Source: Bacteroidales bacterium
GTDB lineage: Bacteria > Bacteroidota > Bacteroidia > Bacteroidales > P3
DNA length: 35,857 nt
Assembly (NCBI GenBank): GCA_031260565.1
Contig: JAISLH010000115.1
Span: 1 to 35,857, forward strand
Direction of reading: 5' to 3'
Under the pieces are notes generated by a model. The model made no database searches. It was not told the origin of the DNA and saw nothing but the letters and a program-made list of their open reading frames with translations. Of this stretch, positions 23,511 to 30,950 are shown piece after piece; position 1 is the first letter of the stretch; the number at the start of each line of letters is the position of its first letter. The translations under genes and the position numbers were made by a program.

Positions 23511-23606
23511 TCACGTTCGCAACTCTAAAAAGCAATGATTTTTAATGAAATTTTGTTGCATTAAATCTGTAATTTGTGATGCTGTTTTTTGATATTTGTT
23601 TGCCAT
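23511..23606 (-). CDS. Possible 31-residue peptide of element copy 2
   Basis: The minus strand reads MANKYQKTASQITDLMQQNF and eleven more residues (IKNHCFLELRT) to a TGA. It starts about 24 nt below the TACCTTTG box at 23630-23637, a spacing typical of the real genes here. Copy 1 has the same frame but with a TAA at codon 18. Seven or so residues differ between copies, and most base changes alter the residue, so selection on the protein is not evident. No family recognised. Confidence 0.35.
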   Translation of the reverse strand: MANKYQKTASQITDLMQQNFIKNHCFLELRT

Positions 23607-23629
23607 AATCTTATTTTTGTTTGAGAATG

Positions 23630-23637
23630 CAAAGGTA
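23630..23637 (-). promoter_or_regulatory. Promoter-like -7 box (TACCTTTG) facing into element copy 2
   Basis: Minus-strand TACCTTTG at the right end of the element; no strong -33 element. Equivalent to 3702-3709 in copy 1. Confidence 0.5.
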
Positions 23638-23851
23638 CAAAATTTTCTTTTACGAAAATCAGGGATTAGAATATTGGAATATTTTGACTAAAATTTGTCT
23701 GATTAAAAGAGAACTATATTGCAACATTGCACACAACAGACAAAGAAGTTTGTAGTGGAATAAGGGAATACCTTTGGCTTGCAAAAACTATAGAAAAGCC
23801 TCTGAAAAATCTCTTGTGTCTTCAAAAAAAATGAAGAAAATCACAATAAAG

Positions 23852-23883
23852 TTTGCACATTCAAAGTTTTTGTTGTAATTTTG
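23852..23883 (+). promoter_or_regulatory. Promoter for the M23 peptidase gene
   Basis: TTTG (23852-23855), a 20-bp spacer, and TAATTTTG (23876-23883), about 40 bp before the ATG. Confidence 0.75.
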
Positions 23884-23923
23884 CAGCCTTTAATAGTGAT
23901 ATATTTTAGAAACTAAACATATA

Positions 23924-24904
23924 ATGAATATGATAAAAATAGTTAGTAATATCTTCTGTGTTCTCTTACTCTTTTCCTTTACTGCAAAGGCTCAGATACA
24001 CGAAAGAGGTCTTATGAAAAACAGAACTAATGTTGAAAATGAAGCTCCAAATTACACTGTCGGCATCTTGGCTGACACTAACAAACCTAAGGTATCAGCT
24101 CTTCAATTTATCAATCAACATGCTTACATCGTAGATGAAGATGATGCTTCAGCGGAAAGCGAAGACGACATCTTGTATGCTTCTTTTGACGAAAATGCTA
24201 TCCATTATCCAAAGTTTGATTATTCCAATTTGGTTGGTTCAATCCCCGTTAAATTATTTACTAATAAGAAAGAAAAATTTGCTTGTCCTAAAGAAAGTAT
24301 GCTTACTTCTCATTTCGGACCGCGTAGGCGTGGTTGGCACTACGGCGTTGATATTGCCCTTCACGTAGGAGACCCAATAAAGTCAATGTTTAATGGCACG
24401 GTTCGCGTAATAAAAACTCCGCGTAACTCAGGAGGCTATGGTAACTTAATTGTTATCAGACACGACAACGGCTTAGAGACATATTACGGACACCTTTCTC
24501 GCATTGATGTTGAGTCAGGACAGAAAGTAGAGGCTGGAGAAGTGATTGGCTTGGGCGGAAGCACAGGTCGGTCAAGCGGACCTCACCTTCACCTTGAGAT
24601 ACGTTACCTTGGAGCGGCTCTTAATCCTGAAGACGTGATAGATTTTTCAACATTTGAGTTAAAGAACGAAACACTTGAGATAACCAAGAGCAGTTTCCGT
24701 AACGCCACCGTTAAATCTCGTTCGCAGTTAGCAAACAACAGTTCGGCGAAATCAACAAAGAATGGTCGTTATTACACCGTTCGCAAGGGCGAAACTTTAT
24801 CTACTATCGCTCAACGCAACGGAACAACGGTTAAAAAACTAACAGCATTGAACAATATCAAAAACAACAACATCAAAGTTGGACAAAAACTTAAGCTAAA
24901 ATAA
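23924..24904 (+). CDS. M23-family peptidoglycan endopeptidase with C-terminal LysM
   Basis: Exported zinc endopeptidase (or EnvC/NlpD-like amidase activator) acting on cell-wall cross-links. The 326-residue protein has a signal peptide ending TAKAQ, an uncharacterised 100-residue linker rich in acidic residues (DEDDASAESEDD), the M23 (LytM) domain (about 125-245) and a LysM peptidoglycan-binding domain at the end (YYTVRKGETLSTIAQRNGTT...LNNIKNNNIKVGQKLKLK). In the M23 domain, HYGVDIAL supplies the first two zinc ligands and HLHLEIR supplies the HxH ligand pair, so the site looks catalytically complete. An earlier His is present in YYGHLSR. It is monocistronic, with its own promoter and an intrinsic terminator. 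Confidence 0.92.
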   Translation: MNMIKIVSNIFCVLLLFSFTAKAQIHERGLMKNRTNVENEAPNYTVGILADTNKPKVSALQFINQHAYIVDEDDASAESEDDILYASFDENAIHYPKFDYSNLVGSIPVKLFTNKKEKFACPKESMLTSHFGPRRRGWHYGVDIALHVGDPIKSMFNGTVRVIKTPRNSGGYGNLIVIRHDNGLETYYGHLSRIDVESGQKVEAGEVIGLGGSTGRSSGPHLHLEIRYLGAALNPEDVIDFSTFELKNETLEITKSSFRNATVKSRSQLANNSSAKSTKNGRYYTVRKGETLSTIAQRNGTTVKKLTALNNIKNNNIKVGQKLKLK

Positions 24905-24934
24905 TTCCAACATCACAGAGTCAAGACACAAAAC

Positions 24935-24970
24935 AAAGAGAGCGTCAATGATAATTGCCGCTCTCTTTTG
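24935..24970 (+). terminator. Intrinsic terminator after the M23 gene
   Basis: AAAGAGAGCG (24935-24944) pairs with CGCTCTCTTT (24959-24968) and TTG follows the T run. On the other strand the stem is followed by TGTTTTG, so it may weakly serve rarA as well. Confidence 0.75.
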
Positions 24971-25044
24971 TATATAATAACTTCTTGACTTTGACGGGTT
25001 GGAATGCCTTTGCAGACTACGCAAGTCTTATTTCTCTCAGCGTT

Positions 25045-26313
25045 TTAATAATCATAAACCCCATGCCAATGGTTTCGGAGCGACTGCTTAATGTTCTGCT
25101 CTTTGGCATTGTCGCTTGGCTGGTACAGAATTTGAGTTTGGAGGCTGTCAGGCAAGAACTGCAGCTGCGTAAAGTTGCCTTGATAGTCGTGAGCATACTT
25201 ATAGCCGTCCGAATAACTTAAATCCTTCATCAGTTGCGTTGGAGCGTTACGCAGATGTAATGGAACAGGCAAATCACCTGAACGATTAACCTCACCCAAA
25301 GCAGCCTCTATCGCCATATAAGTTGAATTGCTTTTGGGCGAAGTTGCCAAATAGACAGCGGTTTGAGAAAGAATGATACGGCATTCAGGATAACCAATCT
25401 TATTAACAGCGTCAAAACAGGCGTTAGCCAAGAGTAAAGCATTGGGATTGGCTAATCCAATATCTTCACTTGCTAAAATAAGCATACGTCTTGCGATAAA
25501 CAGCGGGTCTTCTCCTGAAGCAATCATCCTCGCTAACCAATAGACGGCAGCGTTAGGGTCAGAGCCTCGCATACTCTTAATGAAGGCGGAGATGATGTCG
25601 TAATGCATCTCGCCCTGTTTATCATAGACGGAGATGTTCTGCTGTATTATGCGACTAACGTCTTCATTGGTTATGGTTATCGTGCTATTGGCGTCAGTGT
25701 TCATTTGAGAAACTACCATTTCAACAGCATTTAGCAGCTTGCGAGCGTCTCCTGTGCTTATCCTTATCAAGGCTGCCGTTCCTTTTATGTCAATCGCTTT
25801 GCTTAATTTTTGCTCTAAATGCTGCTTTGCCTTGCCTATGATTTCCAAAAGCTCGTCTTCATCAAATGTCCTCAAAACATAAACCTGACAACGACTGAGT
25901 AGCGGCGATATAACTTCAAAAGAAGGGTTTTCTGTAGTCGCTCCGATAAGCGTAACAATGCCCTGCTCCACCGCTCCAAGCAAAGAATCCTGTTGATTTT
26001 TGGAAAAGCGATGTATTTCATCAATAAAAAGAATTGTTCCGCTTGTTTGACGTGCCTTTTCTATCACATCCCGAACCTCTTTCACTCCACTATTTATGGC
26101 ACTTAAACTATGAAAAGGACAAAACAAAGTATTAGCAATTATTTTCGCTAACGTAGTCTTGCCAACCCCTGGAGGACCCCACAGAATCATTGAAGGAATG
26201 TTGCCACTCTCTATTGCCAAACGCAGGATTGAGCCTTTGCCAACCAAATGTTTTTGTCCAATGTAATCGTCTAAGGATTGAGGTCGGAGGATTTCTGCCA
26301 GAGGAGTTTGCAT
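25045..26313 (-). CDS. rarA: Replication-associated recombination protein A (MgsA)
   Basis: AAA+ ATPase related to clamp loaders and RuvB that acts at stalled replication forks. The 422-residue frame opens PLAEILRPQSLDDYIGQKHLVG, has Walker A GPPGVGKTTLAK (near 46), Walker B ILFIDEIHRFSKNQQD, sensor 1 GATTENPSF and the RarA C-terminal tetramerisation region with RGSDPNAAVYWLARMIASGEDPLFIARRM and YPECRIILSQTAVYLATSPKSNS. Length and motifs are standard. It is the last gene of a minus-strand run with rsmI and a membrane protein, 27 bp after rsmI. Confidence 0.95.
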   Translation of the reverse strand: MQTPLAEILRPQSLDDYIGQKHLVGKGSILRLAIESGNIPSMILWGPPGVGKTTLAKIIANTLFCPFHSLSAINSGVKEVRDVIEKARQTSGTILFIDEIHRFSKNQQDSLLGAVEQGIVTLIGATTENPSFEVISPLLSRCQVYVLRTFDEDELLEIIGKAKQHLEQKLSKAIDIKGTAALIRISTGDARKLLNAVEMVVSQMNTDANSTITITNEDVSRIIQQNISVYDKQGEMHYDIISAFIKSMRGSDPNAAVYWLARMIASGEDPLFIARRMLILASEDIGLANPNALLLANACFDAVNKIGYPECRIILSQTAVYLATSPKSNSTYMAIEAALGEVNRSGDLPVPLHLRNAPTQLMKDLSYSDGYKYAHDYQGNFTQLQFLPDSLQTQILYQPSDNAKEQNIKQSLRNHWHGVYDY

Positions 26314-26340
26314 TATGATTTGAGGGTTATAAATTAAGGA

Positions 26341-27054
26341 TTAAAAAGTCGGAGATGAGATAAGAAAGACGCTGTTTCGCTTATGAAAACTTATCGTTTG
26401 CTGTTGCCATTTGCCGATTGGCTGAGATATTATCTGCTCAGTAGGTAACATCAGGTCGCAAGCAACACATAACATCGTCTCTTTTTTTAATGTCGCCTCC
26501 AAAGCCTCTAAAAGTTTGTTGTTTCTATAAGGAGCTTCAATGAAGATTTGAGTTTGACCTGTCCTTTCAGCCAACTGCTCTAACTGTATTATGGCTTGCC
26601 TGCGGCTTTGTGCAGGTATGGGAAGATAACCCACAAATGCAAAGTTCTGCCCACAAAACCCTGACGCCATTAAAGCTAACATCAGCGAGCTCGCACCAAC
26701 TAAGGGCACAACTTTTATATGATTTCTATGAGCCAAACGCACAATCTGCCAGCCCGGGTCAGCAACACAGGGCAGCCCTGCTTCACTTAACACCCCTACA
26801 TTCCTGCCTGCAAAAAGCGGTTGCAAATAAGCGTCTATCTCATTAAGGTTTGTATGCTCGTTAAGCTCAAAAAACGTAACGTCATCAAAGCTTTTCTTGT
26901 ATCCTGCCTTGCGAAGGAAACGGCGAACGGTCGGAAGCTCTTCCACAATGAAACAATCGCAAAGGTTAAGTATCGCTCCATTTATCGCAGGAGTAGAATT
27001 GTAGGTCTCATTCTCTCCTATGGGCGTGGGGAAAAGGTATAAAGTCCCGTTCAT
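26341..27054 (-). CDS. RsmI-like SAM-dependent methyltransferase (tetrapyrrole methylase fold)
   Basis: The 237-residue protein belongs to the Bacteroidota branch of the RsmI family, which 2'-O-methylates C1402 of 16S rRNA. It shows LYLFPTPIGE at the N-terminus, IVEELPTVRRFLRKAG, the glycine-rich SAM-binding NVGVLSEAGLPCVADPGWQIV (near 90-110), VVPLVGASSLMLALMASGFCGQNFAFVGYLP, and a late IFIEAPYRN. The P-G-x-x-(L/I) and G-A-S-S motifs are preserved. True RsmI begins with G(T)LY(I/L)VxTPIGN, slightly different here, so a related target is possible. It starts 3 bp after the upstream membrane-protein gene. Confidence 0.85.
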   Translation of the reverse strand: MNGTLYLFPTPIGENETYNSTPAINGAILNLCDCFIVEELPTVRRFLRKAGYKKSFDDVTFFELNEHTNLNEIDAYLQPLFAGRNVGVLSEAGLPCVADPGWQIVRLAHRNHIKVVPLVGASSLMLALMASGFCGQNFAFVGYLPIPAQSRRQAIIQLEQLAERTGQTQIFIEAPYRNNKLLEALEATLKKETMLCVACDLMLPTEQIISQPIGKWQQQTISFHKRNSVFLISSPTF

Positions 27055-27057
27055 CTT

Positions 27058-27513
27058 TTATTCTAATTTAAGTTTATGCGTCAATATATATATGGAGTAA
27101 AAAAGGAGGAAAAACAAAGCAAGCATCACGTCCCCCGAACCAATACCGCCTTCACCCAAAAACAGGATGGGCAGCACCACAAGGGCTATCTTTGACGCCG
27201 AATAAAACAACAGCCCCCAGATTCTTCCAATCCACATCCTGATTGCTCCATAAATGAGCGTCAGACTAAAGAAAACCGAAAGCACATAAAGCCCTCGTCC
27301 TCCGTTATTAAGATTGGTAACAATGCCTTCCCGTATAAAAAAGAGCCGTGTTGCCAACCACGAATTGTCTTCAATGCTTCGTATGCTGTTAGCATAGAAT
27401 GAGATGTAAATATTAAACAAAGTAAAGACCACCGCTGACAACAGACTCACCGATAACACAACCTTCATCTGCCAACCGCATTTGAAGTGATATTTTGGAT
27501 GTTTTAAGCTCAT
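27058..27513 (-). CDS. Four-helix integral membrane protein of unknown function
   Basis: The 151 residues contain four likely membrane helices, at about 16-36 (MKVVLSVSLLSAVVFTLFNI), 73-92 (RGLYVLSVFFSLTLIYGAI), 95-117 (WGLLFYSASKIALVVLPILF) and 126-145 (VMLALFFLLFYSIYIL), with a short basic N-terminus. No enzymatic motif or known family is recognised. It is the first gene of the run with rsmI and rarA (3-bp spacing). No promoter box was identified in front of it; upstream is the long repeat array of locus 6. Confidence 0.7.
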   Translation of the reverse strand: MSLKHPKYHFKCGWQMKVVLSVSLLSAVVFTLFNIYISFYANSIRSIEDNSWLATRLFFIREGIVTNLNNGGRGLYVLSVFFSLTLIYGAIRMWIGRIWGLLFYSASKIALVVLPILFLGEGGIGSGDVMLALFFLLFYSIYILTHKLKLE

Positions 27514-27637
27514 ACTTCTTCATTAAACGCCACCAAAACGACATTTAATTCGTATGCAAAAGTAATAAAAATTATTTACATCACATTTTTCGCTCTCATT
27601 GCCTTATTTTACCGCCTCTGAATTTTATATAATTTTA

Positions 27638-27994
27638 TCAAAAGCAAGATAAAAGTTATCAAAAACTTTGTAAATTCTTCTCAAAATTTCATTAAAATTT
27701 CACCAAATTTTGCTTTATTTTCACAAAATTTTTCTTTATTTTGCTGAAATTTGACTTCAATTTAGCGAAACTTGACTTCAATTTTTTGAAATTTGACTTC
27801 AAAAAAGCGAAACTTGACTCTGTGAAATGCAAACTTTGTTTCCATTGAGCGAAACAAAGTTATCATTTAGCGAAATCAAGTTTAAATTTCACGAAGTCAA
27901 GTTTCATTTTCTTAAAGTCAAGCTTTAGAATTCTAAAGTCAAGCTTCGTGAAATTAAAGTCAAGCTTCGTGAGAGCAAAATTTGATTTTTTTTC
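27638..27994. repeat. 21-bp-period array of about 16 units that changes orientation midway, locus 6
   Basis: Cut every 21 bp, the sequence falls into units with AAA at the same position. The core CTTGACTT (or TTTGACTT) sits at 27750, 27771, 27792, 27813 and as CTTTGTTT at 27834. Its reverse complement AAGTCAAG follows at 27894, 27915, 27936 and 27957, preceded by AAACAAAG at 27852 and AAATCAAG at 27873. All are exactly 21 bp apart except the 18-bp step at the switch point. The two halves can fold on each other. Weaker AT-rich units precede 27743. It fills most of the divergent 830-bp gap between 27513 and 28346, which otherwise holds the terminator at 28008 and the promoter box at 28296. Confidence 0.85.
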
Positions 27995-28007
27995 GGCAAA
28001 ATAAGAC

Positions 28008-28039
28008 AAAAAAAAGGGATAATCCTATCGGACTACCCC
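28008..28039 (-). terminator. Intrinsic terminator next to array locus 6
   Basis: On the minus strand GGGGTAGTCC pairs with GGATTATCCC (two G-U pairs, 4-nt loop) and is followed by eight T residues. The flanking text GGCAAAA...CAAAAAAA-GGGATAA between array and stem is the same as in the two duplicated elements, so the array plus terminator is a recurring unit. No minus-strand gene was recognised in 28040-28345. Confidence 0.65.
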
Positions 28040-28295
28040 CTGTTAAAACACATTAAATTTATAATAACCATTTCCACGAGTGGAATTTGATTCGGTTGGA
28101 TTAGAATTTCAAAGTACTGAATTAAAACGAAGCTTTAAATATTTTATTCGTCATTTAATTATCGTAGAAAAAAGTTACAGCAAATTATTGCCTGATTTTA
28201 TATTGAGTTTTTCAACACTACATATACAAAAATCGTGCCAAAACAGCGTGAAATATAATTTTTTTCAATTACTTTTTTATTTTACAAATTTTATA

Positions 28296-28303
28296 TACCT
28301 TTG
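28296..28303 (+). promoter_or_regulatory. -7 box TACCTTTG for the TPR gene cluster
   Basis: TACCTTTG followed by GCCGCCAAAA, 43 bp before the first TPR ATG. The -33 element is not clear. GCCGCCAAAA recurs at 30921, before rlmN. Confidence 0.6.
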
Positions 28304-28345
28304 CCGCCAAAAACAACTTGATTTATCAATCTTAAAATTAAAATA

Positions 28346-29137
28346 ATGGAAGAGCAACCAAACTTTAAAACGGCTACATACTGGCTTCTACGGGGCGTTA
28401 TAGCCGTTTATGACAGTGATTATCAAAAGGCTATTGAATGTTGCGAGAAAGCATTAGCATTAGAGCCTGATAACGCAGCCGCATATTACAGTATAGGAAA
28501 TGTTTATTCTGCTTGGAATAAGCAATACGAAAAGGCTATTGAATATTTTGAGAAAGCAATAAAATTAAAGCCTGATTTCGCAGACGCATATCACAGTATG
28601 GGATTTGCTTATCAAATTTGGAATAAGCAATACGATAAGGCGATTGAATGTTATCAGAAAATGATAGAATTAGAGCCTGATGAAAATCACGCATATTTCT
28701 CTATTGGGCTTATTTATCAAGACGGCAAAAAGGATTACCAAAAGGCGGTAGAATATTACCAAAAAAGCATACAGCTAAAGCCTGATTCTGTAACAGTATA
28801 TAAAAGTATGGGAATTTGTTATGCTCTTTTGGGCAGGCAATACGAAAAGGCGATGGAATGTTATCAGAAAGTGATAGAATTAGAGCCTGATGACGCATGG
28901 ACATATTTAGCAATGGGAAAGACTTATAGTGATTGGAATGAGCAATACGAAAAGGCTATTGAATGGTATCAGAAAGCGATAGAATTAGAGCCTGATTATG
29001 CAGACGCATATTTTGCTATGGGACTTGTTTATGATAAAAGCGGAGACAGAAATCAGGCAATAGAATATTGCAAGAAGGCAGCAGAGCTTGAAGATGTAGA
29101 TGCCAAGTATTGGCTTTTAGATAACAACATAGAATAA
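28346..29137 (+). CDS. TPR-repeat protein 1 (no signal peptide)
   Basis: Protein-protein interaction scaffold of unknown partner. 263 residues with no signal peptide: a short lead (MEEQPNFKTATYWLLRGVIAVY) and seven tetratricopeptide units, each with the pattern (E/Q)KAIExYxKAIELxPDxAxAYxxMGxxY. Units are 35-37 residues rather than 34, with an extra WNKQY-type turn between them. The C-terminus AAELEDVDAKYWLLDNNIE is shared with the other three copies. It is the first of four tandem paralogues with nearly identical leaders (AACTTGATTTAT...TTAAAATTAAA), so the cluster grew by duplication of gene plus spacer. Cytoplasmic location is inferred from the missing signal. Confidence 0.85.
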   Translation: MEEQPNFKTATYWLLRGVIAVYDSDYQKAIECCEKALALEPDNAAAYYSIGNVYSAWNKQYEKAIEYFEKAIKLKPDFADAYHSMGFAYQIWNKQYDKAIECYQKMIELEPDENHAYFSIGLIYQDGKKDYQKAVEYYQKSIQLKPDSVTVYKSMGICYALLGRQYEKAMECYQKVIELEPDDAWTYLAMGKTYSDWNEQYEKAIEWYQKAIELEPDYADAYFAMGLVYDKSGDRNQAIEYCKKAAELEDVDAKYWLLDNNIE

Positions 29138-29166
29138 CTTGATTTATAAACCTTAAAATTAAATTT

Positions 29167-29853
29167 ATGGAAGAGCAAACAAACTTTAAAACAGCGGAAG
29201 AATGGCTTAAAAAAGGCGAGACAGCCTATGATAAGGAAGATTATCAAAAGGCGGTAGAATGTTATGAGAAAGCAGTAGAATTAAAGCCTGATTACGCAGA
29301 CGCATATTTACGTATGGGAACTGCTTATGCAGCTTGGAATAAGCAACACGAGAAGGCGATTGAATGTTATCAGAAAGTGATAGAATTAGAGCCTGATGAA
29401 AATCTCGCATATTTCTGTATTGGGCTTGTTTATGAATACGACAAAGATGATTACGAAAAGGCGATAGAATATTACCAAAAAAGCAAACATTTAAATCCTG
29501 ATTCTGTAGCAGAATATGAATCTATGGGAAGTTGTTATGCTCTTTGGGGCGGGCAATACGAAAAGGCGATGGAATGTTATCAGAAAATAATAGAATTAAA
29601 GCCTGATGCCGCATACGCATATTGCCGTATGGGAAATACTTATGGTGATTGGAATGGGCAATACGAAAAGGCTATTGAATGTTATGAGAAGGCAATAAAA
29701 TTAGACCCTGATTTCGCATACGCATATTTCAATATGGGACTTGCTTATGATAAAAGCGGAGACAGAAATCAGGCAATAGAATGTTACAAAAAGGCAGCGG
29801 AGTTTGGAGATGAAGCTGCAAAACAATTATTTTTAGATAGAAACATAGAATAA
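29167..29853 (+). CDS. TPR-repeat protein 2 (no signal peptide)
   Basis: 228 residues, six TPR units, start MEEQTNFKTAEEWLKKGETAYD closely matching TPR protein 1. The central units (EPDENLAYFCIGLVYE, KYYQKS-like, MGSCYALWGGQYEKAMECYQ) align unit for unit with protein 1, which has one more. The end GDEAAKQLFLDRNIE is identical, with its DNA, to the end of TPR protein 3, not to protein 1, showing mosaic exchange between copies. The 29-bp spacer to protein 1 carries no promoter. It probably shares an mRNA with its neighbours. Confidence 0.85.
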   Translation: MEEQTNFKTAEEWLKKGETAYDKEDYQKAVECYEKAVELKPDYADAYLRMGTAYAAWNKQHEKAIECYQKVIELEPDENLAYFCIGLVYEYDKDDYEKAIEYYQKSKHLNPDSVAEYESMGSCYALWGGQYEKAMECYQKIIELKPDAAYAYCRMGNTYGDWNGQYEKAIECYEKAIKLDPDFAYAYFNMGLAYDKSGDRNQAIECYKKAAEFGDEAAKQLFLDRNIE

Positions 29854-29883
29854 CTTGATTTATAAACTTTAAAATAAAAAGAT

Positions 29884-30339
29884 ATGAAAATTAAAACAAC
29901 TTTTATCTCAGCGAAGCTAATGATTATGAGTCTGATACTTTGCTTTTGTGCCGTTAATGCCAACTCTCAATCGGCGGAAGAGTGGTTTGACAATGGTACT
30001 TCAGCCCTTGCGAAAAGTGATTTTCAAAAGGCTATTGAATGTTATGAGAAAGCCGTAGAATTAAAGCCTGATTACGCAGTGGCATATTACATTATGGGAT
30101 TTGCTTATGAAGAAGGGAAGCAGGATTACAAAAAGGCAGTTGAATGTTATGAGAAAGTAATAGAATGTTGTAAGAAGGCTGTAGAATATGAGCCTGAGAA
30201 CGCAGGCGCATATTCCATTATGGGAGCGGCTTATGATAAAATTGGAAATGATAAAAAGGCAAAGGAATGTTACAAAAAGGCAGAGGAGTTTGGAGATGAA
30301 GCTGCAAAACAATTATTTTTAGATAGAAACATAGAATAA
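29884..30339 (+). CDS. TPR-repeat protein 3 (exported, with internal unit fusion)
   Basis: 151 residues. Unlike proteins 1 and 2 it starts with a signal peptide (MKIKTTFISAKLMIMSLILC, cut near VNANS). It then has about three and a half TPR units. In the segment KKAVECYEKVIECCKKAVEYEPENAGAY the second helix of one unit runs straight into the second helix of the next, as if about 25 residues had been deleted in frame. The first 93 bases of the gene are identical to those of TPR protein 4. Predicted periplasmic; partner unknown. Confidence 0.83.
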   Translation: MKIKTTFISAKLMIMSLILCFCAVNANSQSAEEWFDNGTSALAKSDFQKAIECYEKAVELKPDYAVAYYIMGFAYEEGKQDYKKAVECYEKVIECCKKAVEYEPENAGAYSIMGAAYDKIGNDKKAKECYKKAEEFGDEAAKQLFLDRNIE

Positions 30340-30369
30340 CTTGATTTATAAACTTTAAAATTAAAAGAT

Positions 30370-30909
30370 ATGAAAATTAAAACAACTTTTATCTCAGCGA
30401 AGCTAATGATTATGAGTCTGATACTTTGCTTTTGTGCCGTTAATGCCAACTCTCAATCGGCGAAAGAATGGTTTGACCGTGGCTTAACAGCCTTTGAGAA
30501 CAATGATTATCAAGGACTGATTGAACTTTATGAGAATGCAGCAGTATTAACGCCTGATTTAGCAGAGGCATATTTCTTTACGGGAATTGCTTATGAAGAA
30601 TGGAAGCAGGATTACAAAAAGGCTATTGAATGTTATGAGAAAGCAATAGAATTAAAGCCTGATTTCGAAGTGGTATATCTCTTTATGGGATTTGCTTATA
30701 GTGATTGGAATGGGCAATACGAAAAGGCTATTGAATGTTTTGAGAAAGCAATAGAATTAAATCCTAATTACGCAGAGGCATATAACGAAATGGGATTTGC
30801 TTATGGTAACAGCGGAAATGATAAAAAGGCAATAGAATGCTACAAAAAGGCAGCGGAGCTTGGAGATGAAGATGCGAAACAATGGCTTTTAGATAACAAC
30901 ATAGAATAA
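30370..30909 (+). CDS. TPR-repeat protein 4 (exported)
   Basis: 179 residues: the same signal peptide as protein 3 at both DNA and protein level, then four TPR units (GLIELYENAAVLTPDLAEAY, KKAIECYEKAIELKPDFEVVY, EKAIECFEKAIELNPNYAEAY, KKAIECYKKAAELGDEDAKQ). The first unit has diverged most. The C-terminus AKQWLLDNNIE matches protein 1. The cluster is followed 41 bp later by rlmN on the same strand, with no terminator seen between, so rlmN may be read from the same promoter. Confidence 0.85.
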   Translation: MKIKTTFISAKLMIMSLILCFCAVNANSQSAKEWFDRGLTAFENNDYQGLIELYENAAVLTPDLAEAYFFTGIAYEEWKQDYKKAIECYEKAIELKPDFEVVYLFMGFAYSDWNGQYEKAIECFEKAIELNPNYAEAYNEMGFAYGNSGNDKKAIECYKKAAELGDEDAKQWLLDNNIE

Positions 30910-30950
30910 CTTGATTCTATGCCGCCAAAATAAACAATAAATAAAAGAAA

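Larger units (their letters stand above)
23168..23637. repeat. Duplicated intergenic element, copy 2 (about 470 bp; copy 1 at 3223-3709)
   Basis: Same order of parts as copy 1: AT-rich lead from TAATAATTAT, a 21-bp core array, a minus-strand terminator, the ATATTGC/GCAATAT-type hairpin, a short minus-strand ORF and a minus-strand -7 box. It lies between two divergently read genes. The rest of this 890-bp gap (23638-23851) holds no gene; a plus-strand TACCTTTG at 23769 is an isolated match. Confidence 0.8.

Noticed and set aside
24955-25221. 88-residue hydrophobic ORF on plus
   Set aside because: It lies mostly antisense to the conserved C-terminus of rarA and starts within the terminator after the M23 gene.
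27524-27546. Two AAACG words (AAACGCCACC and AAACGACATTT) upstream of the four-helix membrane protein
   Set aside because: They are only 12 bp apart, outside the 21-22 bp register, with no hairpin; judged a chance or decayed match.
28080-28346. 88-residue plus-strand ORF before the TPR cluster
   Set aside because: It runs through the -7 box at 28296-28303 and the TPR leader, has no recognisable features, and starts with GTG without a ribosome-binding site.
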